Origin: Spirosoma sp.
Lineage (GTDB): Bacteria; Bacteroidota; Bacteroidia; Cytophagales; Spirosomataceae
DNA length: 12,957 bases
NCBI GenBank assembly: GCA_028288385.1
Contig: JAQBNX010000657.1
Coordinates: forward strand, 1 to 12,957
Direction: 5' to 3'
Positions within the stretch are counted from its first letter, which is position 1, and each line of letters opens with the position of its first letter. Below, piece after piece: positions 7,076 to 12,957 of this stretch. A program made the translations under genes and the position numbers. Under the pieces are notes generated by a model that was given only the letters and a program-made list of their open reading frames with translations, did no database searches and had not been told where the DNA came from.

Positions 7076-7825
7076 ATGAATGACCGCCAAACAATCAGTT
7101 CATTAGCAGGTAACCTTGTAACTCATGTCGAAGTACTTGGTCAGGTGTTATTGTATGAAGGGGACTGGGAGGAAGAGATAAAAGCCACACTTACGCTTAT
7201 CGATGACACTGATCAACAAATTAGGTGCTTAAGAAAAATCAGAGACATTGAACGAGTCGCATTGATTAGAATTAAGCATTGGGACGAAGCACGTACTAAA
7301 CCGGTATCAGAATGGTGTCGAGGCTTTATTAGAGGTTGGTTAAAGACGCAGCCCGTCAACTTTGATGCTTACACACTTCCAGCAGACGAACCCTTCTCGA
7401 TCGGCACATCTGAAGAAGTTATAGAAAAAATATTCGCGGACAGAAGGTATGGACAAGCGTTTGACAATTACTCAAAAGCAGTTCGTATTTGTCAGCGCTA
7501 TGACTGGCTGACCGAACAGATTAAGCAGATGTCTGGCAGTCAACAAACCGAACCAGTAAACGAAATGCCTATCGGTTCAGGGTCTACTACGGTGCCCGAC
7601 GAAAAGCAAACACAATCGATTGGTATCGACCCGGCCGACCAATCAATAAAGCAACCTCAAAGGCGACCAAGTACATTGGCTCGTGAACAGCGCCTAAAAC
7701 AGTTGGTAGAAGACTACATGAAATTAGAAGGTAAGCGCCGACCTGAAGCAATGAGACTTGCCGCCGAAAAAGAAGGGTGCGGACTTGATACGGTTGAGCG
7801 GGCAGTGGGCTGGAAAAAGAGGTAG
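7076..7825 (+). CDS. uncharacterised protein with C-terminal helix-turn-helix-like segment
   Basis: I do not recognise a family. The 249 residues divide into an alpha-helical N-terminal half (about 1-155, rich in charged residues, with WCRGFIRGWLKTQP and a helical pair near 120-150), a low-complexity Gln/Thr/Pro linker (about 155-205), and a basic C-terminus, REQRLKQLVEDYMKL then RPEAMRLAAEKEGCGLDTVERAVGW. The C-terminus reads like a helix-turn-helix, so DNA binding is possible. The gene follows the integrase by 9 bases and is likely co-transcribed with it. Its codons look more AT-rich (AAA, ATT, AGA) than its neighbours, which may point to a different origin. There is no signal peptide or membrane segment. 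It could be an accessory cargo protein or a regulator of the element. Confidence 0.75.
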   Translation: MNDRQTISSLAGNLVTHVEVLGQVLLYEGDWEEEIKATLTLIDDTDQQIRCLRKIRDIERVALIRIKHWDEARTKPVSEWCRGFIRGWLKTQPVNFDAYTLPADEPFSIGTSEEVIEKIFADRRYGQAFDNYSKAVRICQRYDWLTEQIKQMSGSQQTEPVNEMPIGSGSTTVPDEKQTQSIGIDPADQSIKQPQRRPSTLAREQRLKQLVEDYMKLEGKRRPEAMRLAAEKEGCGLDTVERAVGWKKR

Positions 7826-7829
7826 CACC

Positions 7830-7891
7830 GGCAACTTGCCATTTGCCCCGGGGCAACTTGCCTTTTGCCCTTCACATCTTGCTTTTTTGCC
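7830..7891. repeat. 22-bp tandem repeat, two near-perfect copies plus a degenerate third
   Basis: GGCAACTTGCCATTTGCCCC starts at 7830, and a near-identical GGCAACTTGCCTTTTGCCC starts at 7852, a period of 22 bases. A decayed third copy (CTTGCTTTTTTGCC) follows at about 7878-7891 in similar register. Each unit contains the small palindrome GGCAA-C-TTGCC. The repeats fill most of the gap before the operon beginning at 7937. They share TTGCC steps with the iteron-like region at 10636-10737. Confidence 0.7.
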
Positions 7892-7910
7892 AAATAATGC
7901 TTTTTTCTTT

Positions 7911-7938
7911 GTGGCTGAACTTTCAAATAGTCAGCCAT
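7911..7938 (+). promoter_or_regulatory. inverted repeat ending on the start codon of the excisionase-like gene
   Basis: TGGCTGA (7912-7918) is the exact reverse complement of TCAGCCA (7931-7937), separated by 12 bases, with a further G-U pair possible at 7911/7938. The right arm includes the A of the ATG at 7937. In RNA this would hide the start codon; as DNA it could be an operator at the head of the four-gene operon. No Shine-Dalgarno sequence precedes this ATG. Confidence 0.45.
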
Positions 7939-8305
7939 GAGTGATCTCACAGACGTAAAATTCTTTTTGGCTTCGTTGCTACGCCCAATTGTACGTGAAG
8001 CCGTGCGGGAGGAGTTAGCTAACCTACCCACTCTACCCTCAACTACTACATCCGACGAGGTACTAACTTACGATCAGGCTGCTGTCCTGCTAAACCTCAC
8101 TGCCCAAACGTTATACGGCAAGGTGTCGCGGTGTGAAATTCCTTTCTCTAAAGTAGGCAACCGTACTTACTTCTCTAAGCAGGAATTATTAGCCTGGCTA
8201 CACTCACAACGCACCCCTACTATTTCGGAGCAGGCCCAGCAGTACGAACAGAACCGAGCGATCGGTCTACCTAAAACACGTAGAGGAGGGCGCAAGGTAG
8301 CATGA
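7937..8305 (+). CDS. helix-turn-helix protein, excisionase/MerR-like (HTH_17 type)
   Basis: A 122-residue protein with a helical N-terminus (1-32) and a winged helix-turn-helix at about 41-88: LTYDQAAVLLNLTAQTLYGKVSRCEIPFSKVGNRTYFSKQELLAWL. The pattern of a tyrosine early in helix 1, a turn before TLYGKV, then a wing PFSKVGNRTYF followed by KxELxxWL, is characteristic of the excisionase-like HTH_17 family common beside Bacteroidota integrases. It probably bends DNA for excision, represses early transcription, or both; the repeat array at 5841-5929 and the 22-bp repeats are candidate targets. It is the first gene of a unit in which each gene overlaps the next by ATGA. The C-terminus (LPKTRRGGRK) is strongly basic. 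Confidence 0.85.
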   Translation: MSDLTDVKFFLASLLRPIVREAVREELANLPTLPSTTTSDEVLTYDQAAVLLNLTAQTLYGKVSRCEIPFSKVGNRTYFSKQELLAWLHSQRTPTISEQAQQYEQNRAIGLPKTRRGGRKVA

Positions 8306-8775
8306 GAACAGCCACCGACCCTAAACCTAACGTCGTAGACCAGCCGCGGTATAGACGTGAATTAACCCTCAACATATTTCGGCTACTCACCAGTAACGGA
8401 TACAACGCCCGGCCCGTCTACGATATGCGCGTTGTATCGATCCCTGCCGGCGGCATACGTGAATTGATGCGAACCCATCCGTTCAATGCTGTTCGTGCTG
8501 AGGTTGGTGGCACTACGCTTACGGTTGAGGTAACTACCGAGCGGCATGGTGAGCAGAACGATCCCGATGCATTGTGCTACGCCTGTTACGATTTTGAGGA
8601 CTTTCGGGCCTGGTTTCTGACAGTACTACAGAAAACAGGGATGCAACTACAGCCACCCGCTGACGTACCTGCCGACGTAGTTACATTCTTCAGCAGCGGC
8701 CCAAAAGCGGCCCCGGTACGCGCCGATCTGAGACCCCGGCCTATGTTCCACCGACAAACCAAACGGCCCCGATGA
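8302..8775 (+). CDS. uncharacterised protein of the element's early operon
   Basis: A 157-residue protein that I cannot assign. Residues about 15-115 appear to be a compact alpha/beta domain (RRELTLNIFRLLTSNGYNARPVYD, then VVSIPAGGIRELM, then VGGTTLTVEVTTERHGE, then YDFEDFRAWFLTVLQKTG). The rest is Pro/Arg-rich and basic, ending RPMFHRQTKRPR. No catalytic motif stands out. Its start overlaps the upstream stop as ATGA, and a purine run GAGGAGGG (8283-8290) lies upstream, at somewhat long spacing. Position between an HTH protein and a nuclease suggests a DNA-transaction or regulatory role, by association only. Confidence 0.75.
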   Translation: MRTATDPKPNVVDQPRYRRELTLNIFRLLTSNGYNARPVYDMRVVSIPAGGIRELMRTHPFNAVRAEVGGTTLTVEVTTERHGEQNDPDALCYACYDFEDFRAWFLTVLQKTGMQLQPPADVPADVVTFFSSGPKAAPVRADLRPRPMFHRQTKRPR

Positions 8776-9251
8776 GCGATCAAGCCCCACTCACCCTCAC
8801 TCCTCGGCAACGGTTGGTCGAGCTCGAAATGGCAGACAAACGGCGCAGGTACCCGACTGTTCCCGAGTCGTACCTGGTGAAGCCTAAGTTTCCCCTCAAA
8901 GACACGAATTCGCTTACTAAGGCGGTGCTACGCTGTCTCGAACTGCATGGCTGCTACGTGACGCGTATCCAGTCACAGGGTCAGTTCAACGATCAAACTG
9001 GCCATTGGCAACGGGGTACTACTCGCAAAGGCACCGCCGATCTTCACGCCGTCATTAACGGCCGGCACGTCAGTATCGAAATCAAATGGGGTAAGGATCG
9101 GTTGAGCGCTGACCAGAAGAAAACGGCTGAGTCGGTCAAAGCGGCCGGAGGGGTTTACCTGGTCGTCAGCAATTACGACACGTTCTGGTGCTGGTTCGAG
9201 CAGTTCGCTCCGGATCTGGTCCACCAAAAAAGAGGAGGTGAACAGAGATGA
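8772..9251 (+). CDS. VRR-NUC family nuclease
   Basis: A 159-residue PD-(D/E)xK-fold protein of the VRR-NUC type, a family of phage and element nucleases thought to cut branched or flap DNA. After an N-terminal region of about 45 residues, the domain shows SLTKAVLRCLELHGCYVTRI, then RKGTADLHAVINGRHVSIEIKWGKDRLSADQKKTAESVKAAG (given here in parts: GTAD with D90, the EIK triad residues E103 and K105, and Q115), and a final VYLVVSNYDTFWCWF strand-helix. All expected metal-binding residues are present, so it looks active. It overlaps its neighbours by ATGA at both ends, which couples it to the ATPase. It probably works in replication or resolution of the element's DNA rather than as a restriction enzyme. 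Confidence 0.88.
   Translation: MSDQAPLTLTPRQRLVELEMADKRRRYPTVPESYLVKPKFPLKDTNSLTKAVLRCLELHGCYVTRIQSQGQFNDQTGHWQRGTTRKGTADLHAVINGRHVSIEIKWGKDRLSADQKKTAESVKAAGGVYLVVSNYDTFWCWFEQFAPDLVHQKRGGEQR
9233..9241 (+). promoter_or_regulatory. strong Shine-Dalgarno sequence for the RepA-like ATPase
   Basis: AGGAGGTGA lies 6 bases before the ATG at 9248, inside the end of the nuclease gene. It is a near-ideal match to the 16S rRNA tail. Bacteroidota genes usually lack such sites, so it supports a phage-type origin and fixes the start despite the overlap. Confidence 0.75.
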
Positions 9252-10627
9252 GGGCCAACCAACACTCGAACACCTCCTCCAATGGAGTAGAACAGGCTGA
9301 AGTTACGCCAACTTTTGCAAGGCCCCATCCTATCCCGCGCCTGGCAACCCCCGAGCTGCCACCAGTGACACCTTCCAATAAAACAACCCTCAGCATGAAC
9401 GGTATTCCAACTCCTATCAATGTTGATGGATTGAAAAACGAGGTTGATCAAATAGAAGAAACGCTCAGGCAGTCACCCGCCTTTTTGAACGAGCAGCAGG
9501 CATCGCCGGCGATATCCGCTCCCCGTAATAGGATCAGCCCCGCCGAATTGTTAGCCGATCTGTTGACGCGGGAGCAGGCTCTTAGTGAAGCGGCTACTAA
9601 AGCGGTTGTATTTAGTCCTCCTTTAATTAATCGACACGAAGCTGGAATTATTGGACGAGGTACTGTTAACATTATTCAGGGTGCCTACGGCTCTCATAAG
9701 TCGCGCCTGGCCGAAACGTTCGGGGCGTTAATGCTCAACACAGACACCGACGCTCGATTCCTGGAATTTAGTCGACCGGCCCTTGAACGGTTTGCCGTGT
9801 GCTATATTGATACCGAACGAAATCAGAGTGAAGAGTTACCGTATGCCGTGCAGCAGATCAAGCTAAAGGCAGGGTTCAATCTCTCCGACCGGCCCGCTGA
9901 CTTTCGGTTTACCAGCATAAAGGCCATTGACCGAAAACACCGCTTTACGGCCATCGATGCTTTTATCAGCCACGTCCGCGAGTCCACGACTTTACACCTG
10001 TTTACCCTTATTGACGTAGTGACAGATGCTATTGGGGACTTCAACGACTCCGAAGAAACCATGAAGCTGTTTGATTTTTTGGGCAATATGTGTGACCGGC
10101 ATAATGCTACGTTTCTACTGGTTATTCACCAGAATCCTGGCACGGATAAGGCTCGGGGACACACCGGTACTGAAGCGGCCAACAAAGCCAGTAGTGTTTT
10201 GCAGATTGGTTTTGAGAAAGACGCCAACGGTAACGAGAGCGACCTGATTCGGCTCCGATACCTTAAACTCAGGCGGGGAAAACGACCCGAACCCATTTAC
10301 ATCCGGTATTGCGATCAGACGAAAGGCCTGGTCTTAGCTGATGCCGCGCAGGTAGCTGAACACGTCAACCATCGCAAACACAAGGCCCATGCTGACGACA
10401 TGGCCGAACGTCTTACTTCGCTGCTATCAGAAGGCCCAGTTGCCAAAGGTGAAGTAGTGAGTACCCTGATGATCGAGTTTTCGGCCGGTAACCGGATCAT
10501 CCGGGAACGCCTGAAATCAATTCAGGAGCAAGGCGCCGACATGTACAATGAGGAGGGCCAGGCGGTTCGGCTGATCGGCTATAAGGATGGCAAACAAGAG
10601 TACTACCGATTGGAGCCAATAAGTTGA
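9248..10627 (+). CDS. RecA-fold ATPase, RepA/AAA_25-like, with C-terminal winged helix
   Basis: The 459 residues resemble the RepA-type hexameric helicases/ATPases of plasmids and phages. Residues 1-95 are a disordered Pro/Ser/Thr/Asn-rich leader. A Walker A-like loop at 145-152 reads GAYGSHKS, with histidine where the consensus has glycine before the lysine. YIDTERNQ (about 180-190) is a typical acidic site. LFTLIDVVTDAIGDFNDSEE gives a Walker B aspartate at D256. TFLLVIHQNPGTDKARGHTGTEAANKASSVLQI, from H294 on, is the sensor region conserved in this family. Residues about 382-459 look like a winged helix (GPVAKGEVVSTLMIEF, GNRIIRERLKSIQEQG). It likely loads or drives replication of the element together with the downstream primase-type protein. 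Its start overlaps the nuclease stop as ATGA. Confidence 0.85.
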   Translation: MRANQHSNTSSNGVEQAEVTPTFARPHPIPRLATPELPPVTPSNKTTLSMNGIPTPINVDGLKNEVDQIEETLRQSPAFLNEQQASPAISAPRNRISPAELLADLLTREQALSEAATKAVVFSPPLINRHEAGIIGRGTVNIIQGAYGSHKSRLAETFGALMLNTDTDARFLEFSRPALERFAVCYIDTERNQSEELPYAVQQIKLKAGFNLSDRPADFRFTSIKAIDRKHRFTAIDAFISHVRESTTLHLFTLIDVVTDAIGDFNDSEETMKLFDFLGNMCDRHNATFLLVIHQNPGTDKARGHTGTEAANKASSVLQIGFEKDANGNESDLIRLRYLKLRRGKRPEPIYIRYCDQTKGLVLADAAQVAEHVNHRKHKAHADDMAERLTSLLSEGPVAKGEVVSTLMIEFSAGNRIIRERLKSIQEQGADMYNEEGQAVRLIGYKDGKQEYYRLEPIS

Positions 10628-10635
10628 TCCATGTT

Positions 10636-10737
10636 GGTGGCAACTGGCAGACCCCCTATATAGTCTTTGCCACCTTGCCACCCAACTAAACCAAGCTGGC
10701 AAATAACTCTGCCACCTGTTTTTGCCACCTTGCCACC
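10636..10737. repeat. iteron-like GCCACC repeats, candidate replication origin
   Basis: The 124-bp spacer between the ATPase and primase-type genes holds TTTGCCACCTTGCCACC twice exactly (10666-10682 and 10721-10737, 55 bp apart). GCCACC thus occurs at 10669, 10677, 10711, 10724 and 10732, plus an inverted GGTGGC at 10636. Within each pair the step is 8 bp. An AT-rich patch (CTATATAG, 10657-10664) lies beside the first pair. Direct repeats between replication genes are the usual arrangement of iteron origins; function is inferred. Confidence 0.6.
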
Positions 10738-10751
10738 AACCCCTTTATCCT

Positions 10752-11894
10752 ATGACAGCCTCAACTTATCGGTATCAGTTACCCAGGAAATCCGTTAAAT
10801 CCGATTGTCCCGAGTGCTCTCCCAGGCATCACCGGACGCTGAGTCGCTACATCGATTCCCAGACGGGCGAACTACTGCCGGAGCACTTCGGCCGCTGTGA
10901 TCGGGAAAGCAACTGCAGCTACCACCTTAGCCCTTACACCATAGGCCCGAGCGGAATGAGTTACGCCGATGAGGTGTATGAGCAGTGGAAAAATGAAAAC
11001 CCACTGGTTGCCAGGTCAACCCCTCGGCGTATTAATGAGGGTCACGCTATTGCTGTGCCTAAGATAGTGGCACCCGTACCTGATCAAACTGTCTACTCAA
11101 TTCCGGAGGAGGTGTTTGCGCACTCGATCGGGCACTATGAGCGCAATCAGTTTGCCCGGTTGTTACATCAGCACTTTGGGTGCACGGTTGCCGATGAACT
11201 GCTGCAGCGGTTCCAGATCGGCACGTCGGCCCGCTGGCCAGGATCCTGCGTCTTCTGGTACATCGATGAAGACGGACGCAAGCGGGGTGGCCAGATCAAG
11301 CTATTCGGAGATGATTGGCATACGGAGAAATACATTGACCGGGATGGAAAAAAACAGCCCAAAACCAGTTGGGTTAATTCGGCGCTTGTTCGTCGACTAC
11401 AGGCTAAACAGCTCCCGATCCCTGAGTGGCTGGCCACCTACGAGCGACACGCCCAACGGTCCCCTTGTCTGTTCGGTTTACCTCAACTCCTGACCCAACC
11501 AGCAGACAAGCCCGTCGCTATCGTCGAAGCCCCTAAAACCGCGGTTGTGTGTTCGGCCTACTTTCCCCGCTTTATCTGGCTGGCCATCGGCTCTTTGTCG
11601 TACCTCACCACCCATACCACCATGGGCATGAGTCGACTGGCGCCCCTACGGTACCGAAAGATTGCGTTCTTTCCGGACCTCTCCATACAAGGGAGTGCAC
11701 TGGCCCGCTGGAGCCGAACGGCCGACGAATTGCGTGAGCTGGGTTACGTGGTAACCGTATCAGATTACCTCGAGAAGCGGGCTACCGATGAGGAACGCAA
11801 AGCCGGGTTAGACCTGGCTGATTACCTGCTGGGTCAGTGGAAAGGTTATCCGCCCGATTGGGATAAGTCCGCTGAACAACCAAGGCCTGGATAG
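10752..11894 (+). CDS. zinc-ribbon plus TOPRIM-like primase-type protein (DUF6371-like)
   Basis: A 380-residue protein of a family frequent in Bacteroidota phages and mobile elements. The N-terminus is a zinc ribbon (C19, C22, then C49, C55 and possibly H58, in SDCPEC ... GRCDRESNCSYH), with YIDSQTGELLPEHFGRCDRE as signature. A middle domain (about 115-215) contains GTSARWPGSCVFWYIDEDGRKRGGQIKLF. A TOPRIM-like domain follows: VAIVEAPKTAVVCSAYFP with E259, FIWLAIGSLSYLT, then IAFFPDLS with D309, and a C-terminal YLEKRATDEERKAGLDLADYLLGQW. The TTG-started upstream extension to 10722 lies in the GCCACC repeats and is not used; MTASTYRYQLPRKS at 10752 is the natural start. With the ATPase it probably forms the element's replication pair. 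Whether it primes DNA is not established for this family. Confidence 0.85.
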   Translation: MTASTYRYQLPRKSVKSDCPECSPRHHRTLSRYIDSQTGELLPEHFGRCDRESNCSYHLSPYTIGPSGMSYADEVYEQWKNENPLVARSTPRRINEGHAIAVPKIVAPVPDQTVYSIPEEVFAHSIGHYERNQFARLLHQHFGCTVADELLQRFQIGTSARWPGSCVFWYIDEDGRKRGGQIKLFGDDWHTEKYIDRDGKKQPKTSWVNSALVRRLQAKQLPIPEWLATYERHAQRSPCLFGLPQLLTQPADKPVAIVEAPKTAVVCSAYFPRFIWLAIGSLSYLTTHTTMGMSRLAPLRYRKIAFFPDLSIQGSALARWSRTADELRELGYVVTVSDYLEKRATDEERKAGLDLADYLLGQWKGYPPDWDKSAEQPRPG

Positions 11895-11946
11895 TGATGA
11901 ACAGCCGCTCGTCGAGAGAAGAATAAAAACCAGCCTATTCAAGACC

Positions 11947-12372
11947 ATGGACACCCCAACACTCCAATCCGAAGTTGCCCGCTTCTTTCCCAACGACTAC
12001 ACACCCGAGACGTGGAAGGATCTACTACCAGCGCTCGTTGACCAGTACCAGAAAAAATATCAGGACCAGCTAACGGCTTATCGCCTTACCCTGCCAGACG
12101 AACCATCACCCTGCCAGTTGCATCCTCCTCTTTATCCGATGTTACCCGATGAGTTTTCGGAGGCCTGTGAGCTGCTGGCTCAATCGCGTGATTTCACCTA
12201 CCGAGCGCTGGCCGCTTGTCTGTATATGGATAAGAACCGGATCAATCAACTTCAGCAGGCTGTTGATCAGCTTATCGAACTATGCAAGAACAGCCAGGAA
12301 TTAAACGAGGAGTTTGCCCGGCAGATCCAGGCAATTAAGGATAGCATGTTACCCCGCAGTCGGGAAAATTAA
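11947..12372 (+). CDS. uncharacterised small helical protein
   Basis: I do not recognise this 141-residue protein. It is predominantly alpha-helical by sequence, with an N-terminal helical stretch (TPETWKDLLPALVDQYQKKYQDQL), a proline-containing middle (PDEPSPCQLHPPLYPMLPDEF), and two further helices; the last (NRINQLQQAVDQLIELCKN...) has a heptad-like pattern suggesting a coiled coil. DFTYRALAACLYMDKNRINQL could be a helix-turn-helix. There is no signal peptide or membrane segment. It lies 52 bases after the primase-type gene and 35 before the terminase-like gene, so it is probably co-expressed with them. Confidence 0.7.
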   Translation: MDTPTLQSEVARFFPNDYTPETWKDLLPALVDQYQKKYQDQLTAYRLTLPDEPSPCQLHPPLYPMLPDEFSEACELLAQSRDFTYRALAACLYMDKNRINQLQQAVDQLIELCKNSQELNEEFARQIQAIKDSMLPRSREN

Positions 12373-12407
12373 GCTCAAAAGTGCGTATCTTATAGCAACA
12401 AACGACC

Positions 12408-12957
12408 ATGGCCAAGGCACAAAAAAGTTTACAAAAGGTGACAGATTCAGACGAACCCAAAGATGAATCGGAACTCATCAAACGGTTGATAAGTCAGCAG
12501 AAGCCGTTGCCCGACAATGCAACGCCAACTGAGAGGCAAAACAATAAGGATGCTTTCTTCTGTGGACTGCTGGAGAGCCCGCTCGTATCCGAGGAAACAA
12601 AAGAGGATTTGCGCAATCAGACCTGGGAGGGTAACCATGATGAGCTAACCCGGGTCATTGGTAACCTTATCCATGAAACAGGCAGGATGCCAACGGTAAC
12701 GCGTTTGTCGACTGAAACCGGTCTGTCGCGTCAAACCATCCATAAACATCTGAGTGAGTTCTATCAATCGGCCCGGTATCAAAACCGGTTGAGCCTAGCC
12801 CGGATGCTTTCTGACCGGTTATTGGACAAACTCTACCAATCAGCCATTGATGGAGACGTGCGGGCGGCAAAAGTGTTTTTAGATGCTGTCGGCGGGCTCC
12901 CCGTGGCACCCGCTCCTGCGGCTGGCAACAACTATATTCAGGTCAACAACAACGTCA
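12408..12957 (+). CDS. helix-turn-helix protein resembling phage small terminase subunits, cut by the right edge
   Basis: The frame from ATG 12408 stays open for 183 codons to the window end, so the C-terminus is missing. Residues 1-75 are charged and poorly structured. Residues 95-118 form a helix-turn-helix, PTVTRLSTETGLSRQTIHKHL. A helix follows with YQSAIDGDVRAAKVFLDAVGG (read in two parts: LYQSAIDGD and VRAAKVFLDAVGG, residues 142-163), the pattern 'many small residues before a gene-size step' seen in small terminase subunits that bind the packaging site. NNYIQVNN at the edge is also usual there. In a phage satellite such a protein can redirect packaging; in a prophage it would start the packaging module. 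Either reading depends on what lies to the right. Confidence 0.65.
   Translation, partial: MAKAQKSLQKVTDSDEPKDESELIKRLISQQKPLPDNATPTERQNNKDAFFCGLLESPLVSEETKEDLRNQTWEGNHDELTRVIGNLIHETGRMPTVTRLSTETGLSRQTIHKHLSEFYQSARYQNRLSLARMLSDRLLDKLYQSAIDGDVRAAKVFLDAVGGLPVAPAPAAGNNYIQVNNNV

Larger units (their letters stand above)
5830..12957 (+). mobile_element. integrated mobile element with replication module (satellite or prophage candidate), right end outside window
   Basis: All eight genes from 5933 on point rightward and encode a tyrosine integrase, an excisionase-like HTH protein, a VRR-NUC nuclease, a RepA-like ATPase, a TOPRIM/zinc-ribbon primase-type protein, an HTH protein of small-terminase type and three unknown small proteins. 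Coding style changes here: several genes overlap by ATGA, and strong Shine-Dalgarno sequences appear before 8302 and 9248, unusual for Bacteroidota. The left boundary is placed between the dnaJ terminator and the integrase; the exact attachment core was not identified because the right end is missing. No capsid, tail, relaxase or conjugation gene is present in the visible 7.1 kb. Confidence 0.8.

Noticed and set aside
7830..7891. CRISPR array from the 22-bp repeats
   Set aside because: Units are directly adjacent with no unique spacers and no cas genes nearby.
10722..10751. TTG start for the primase-type protein
   Set aside because: It would encode the GCCACC repeat; ATG 10752 gives the usual N-terminus of the family.

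Overview
The window looks like a chromosomal stretch of a Bacteroidota bacterium, most likely a Spirosoma-like member of the Cytophagales. This rests on the kynureninase, short-form QueG and TonB-C/TPR protein types, a DUF6371-type primase-like protein, a Bacteroidota-style tyrosine recombinase, and the general absence of Shine-Dalgarno sequences in the chromosomal half. Genus assignment is inference from remembered family resemblance; no search was run.

Left half (about 1-5810) is ordinary chromosome. A probable GTG-started minus-strand gene leaves the left edge. A secreted TonB-C/TPR protein (341-1071) has its signal peptide in a different frame from its domain, so it is frameshifted or mis-sequenced. 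A 290-bp gap with seven TTGAC/GTCAA half-sites, six of them in three inverted pairs, precedes kynU (kynureninase). queG (epoxyqueuosine reductase) converges on kynU and diverges from grpE-dnaJ, the nucleotide exchange factor and J-domain co-chaperone of DnaK. A long hairpin lies between grpE and dnaJ, and an intrinsic terminator closes the dnaJ unit.

Right half (about 5830 to the right edge) is a mobile element entered directly after that terminator. A tyrosine integrase with all catalytic residues is preceded by a GTACC/TGAGGTAC repeat array, which suits an attachment or excision control region. Next come an unknown HTH-tailed protein and a 22-bp tandem repeat. Four genes follow, each overlapping the next by ATGA: an excisionase-like HTH protein, an unknown protein, a VRR-NUC nuclease and a RecA-fold RepA-like ATPase. 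Then comes a 124-bp iteron-like spacer of GCCACC motifs, a zinc-ribbon/TOPRIM (DUF6371-like) primase-type protein, a small unknown protein, and an open-ended HTH protein resembling phage small terminase subunits.

Integration, replication and a DNA-recognition protein of terminase type, with no structural or conjugation gene so far, fit a phage satellite or the early region of a prophage. The right end lies outside the window, so the choice between satellite, prophage and integrative plasmid-like element is open.
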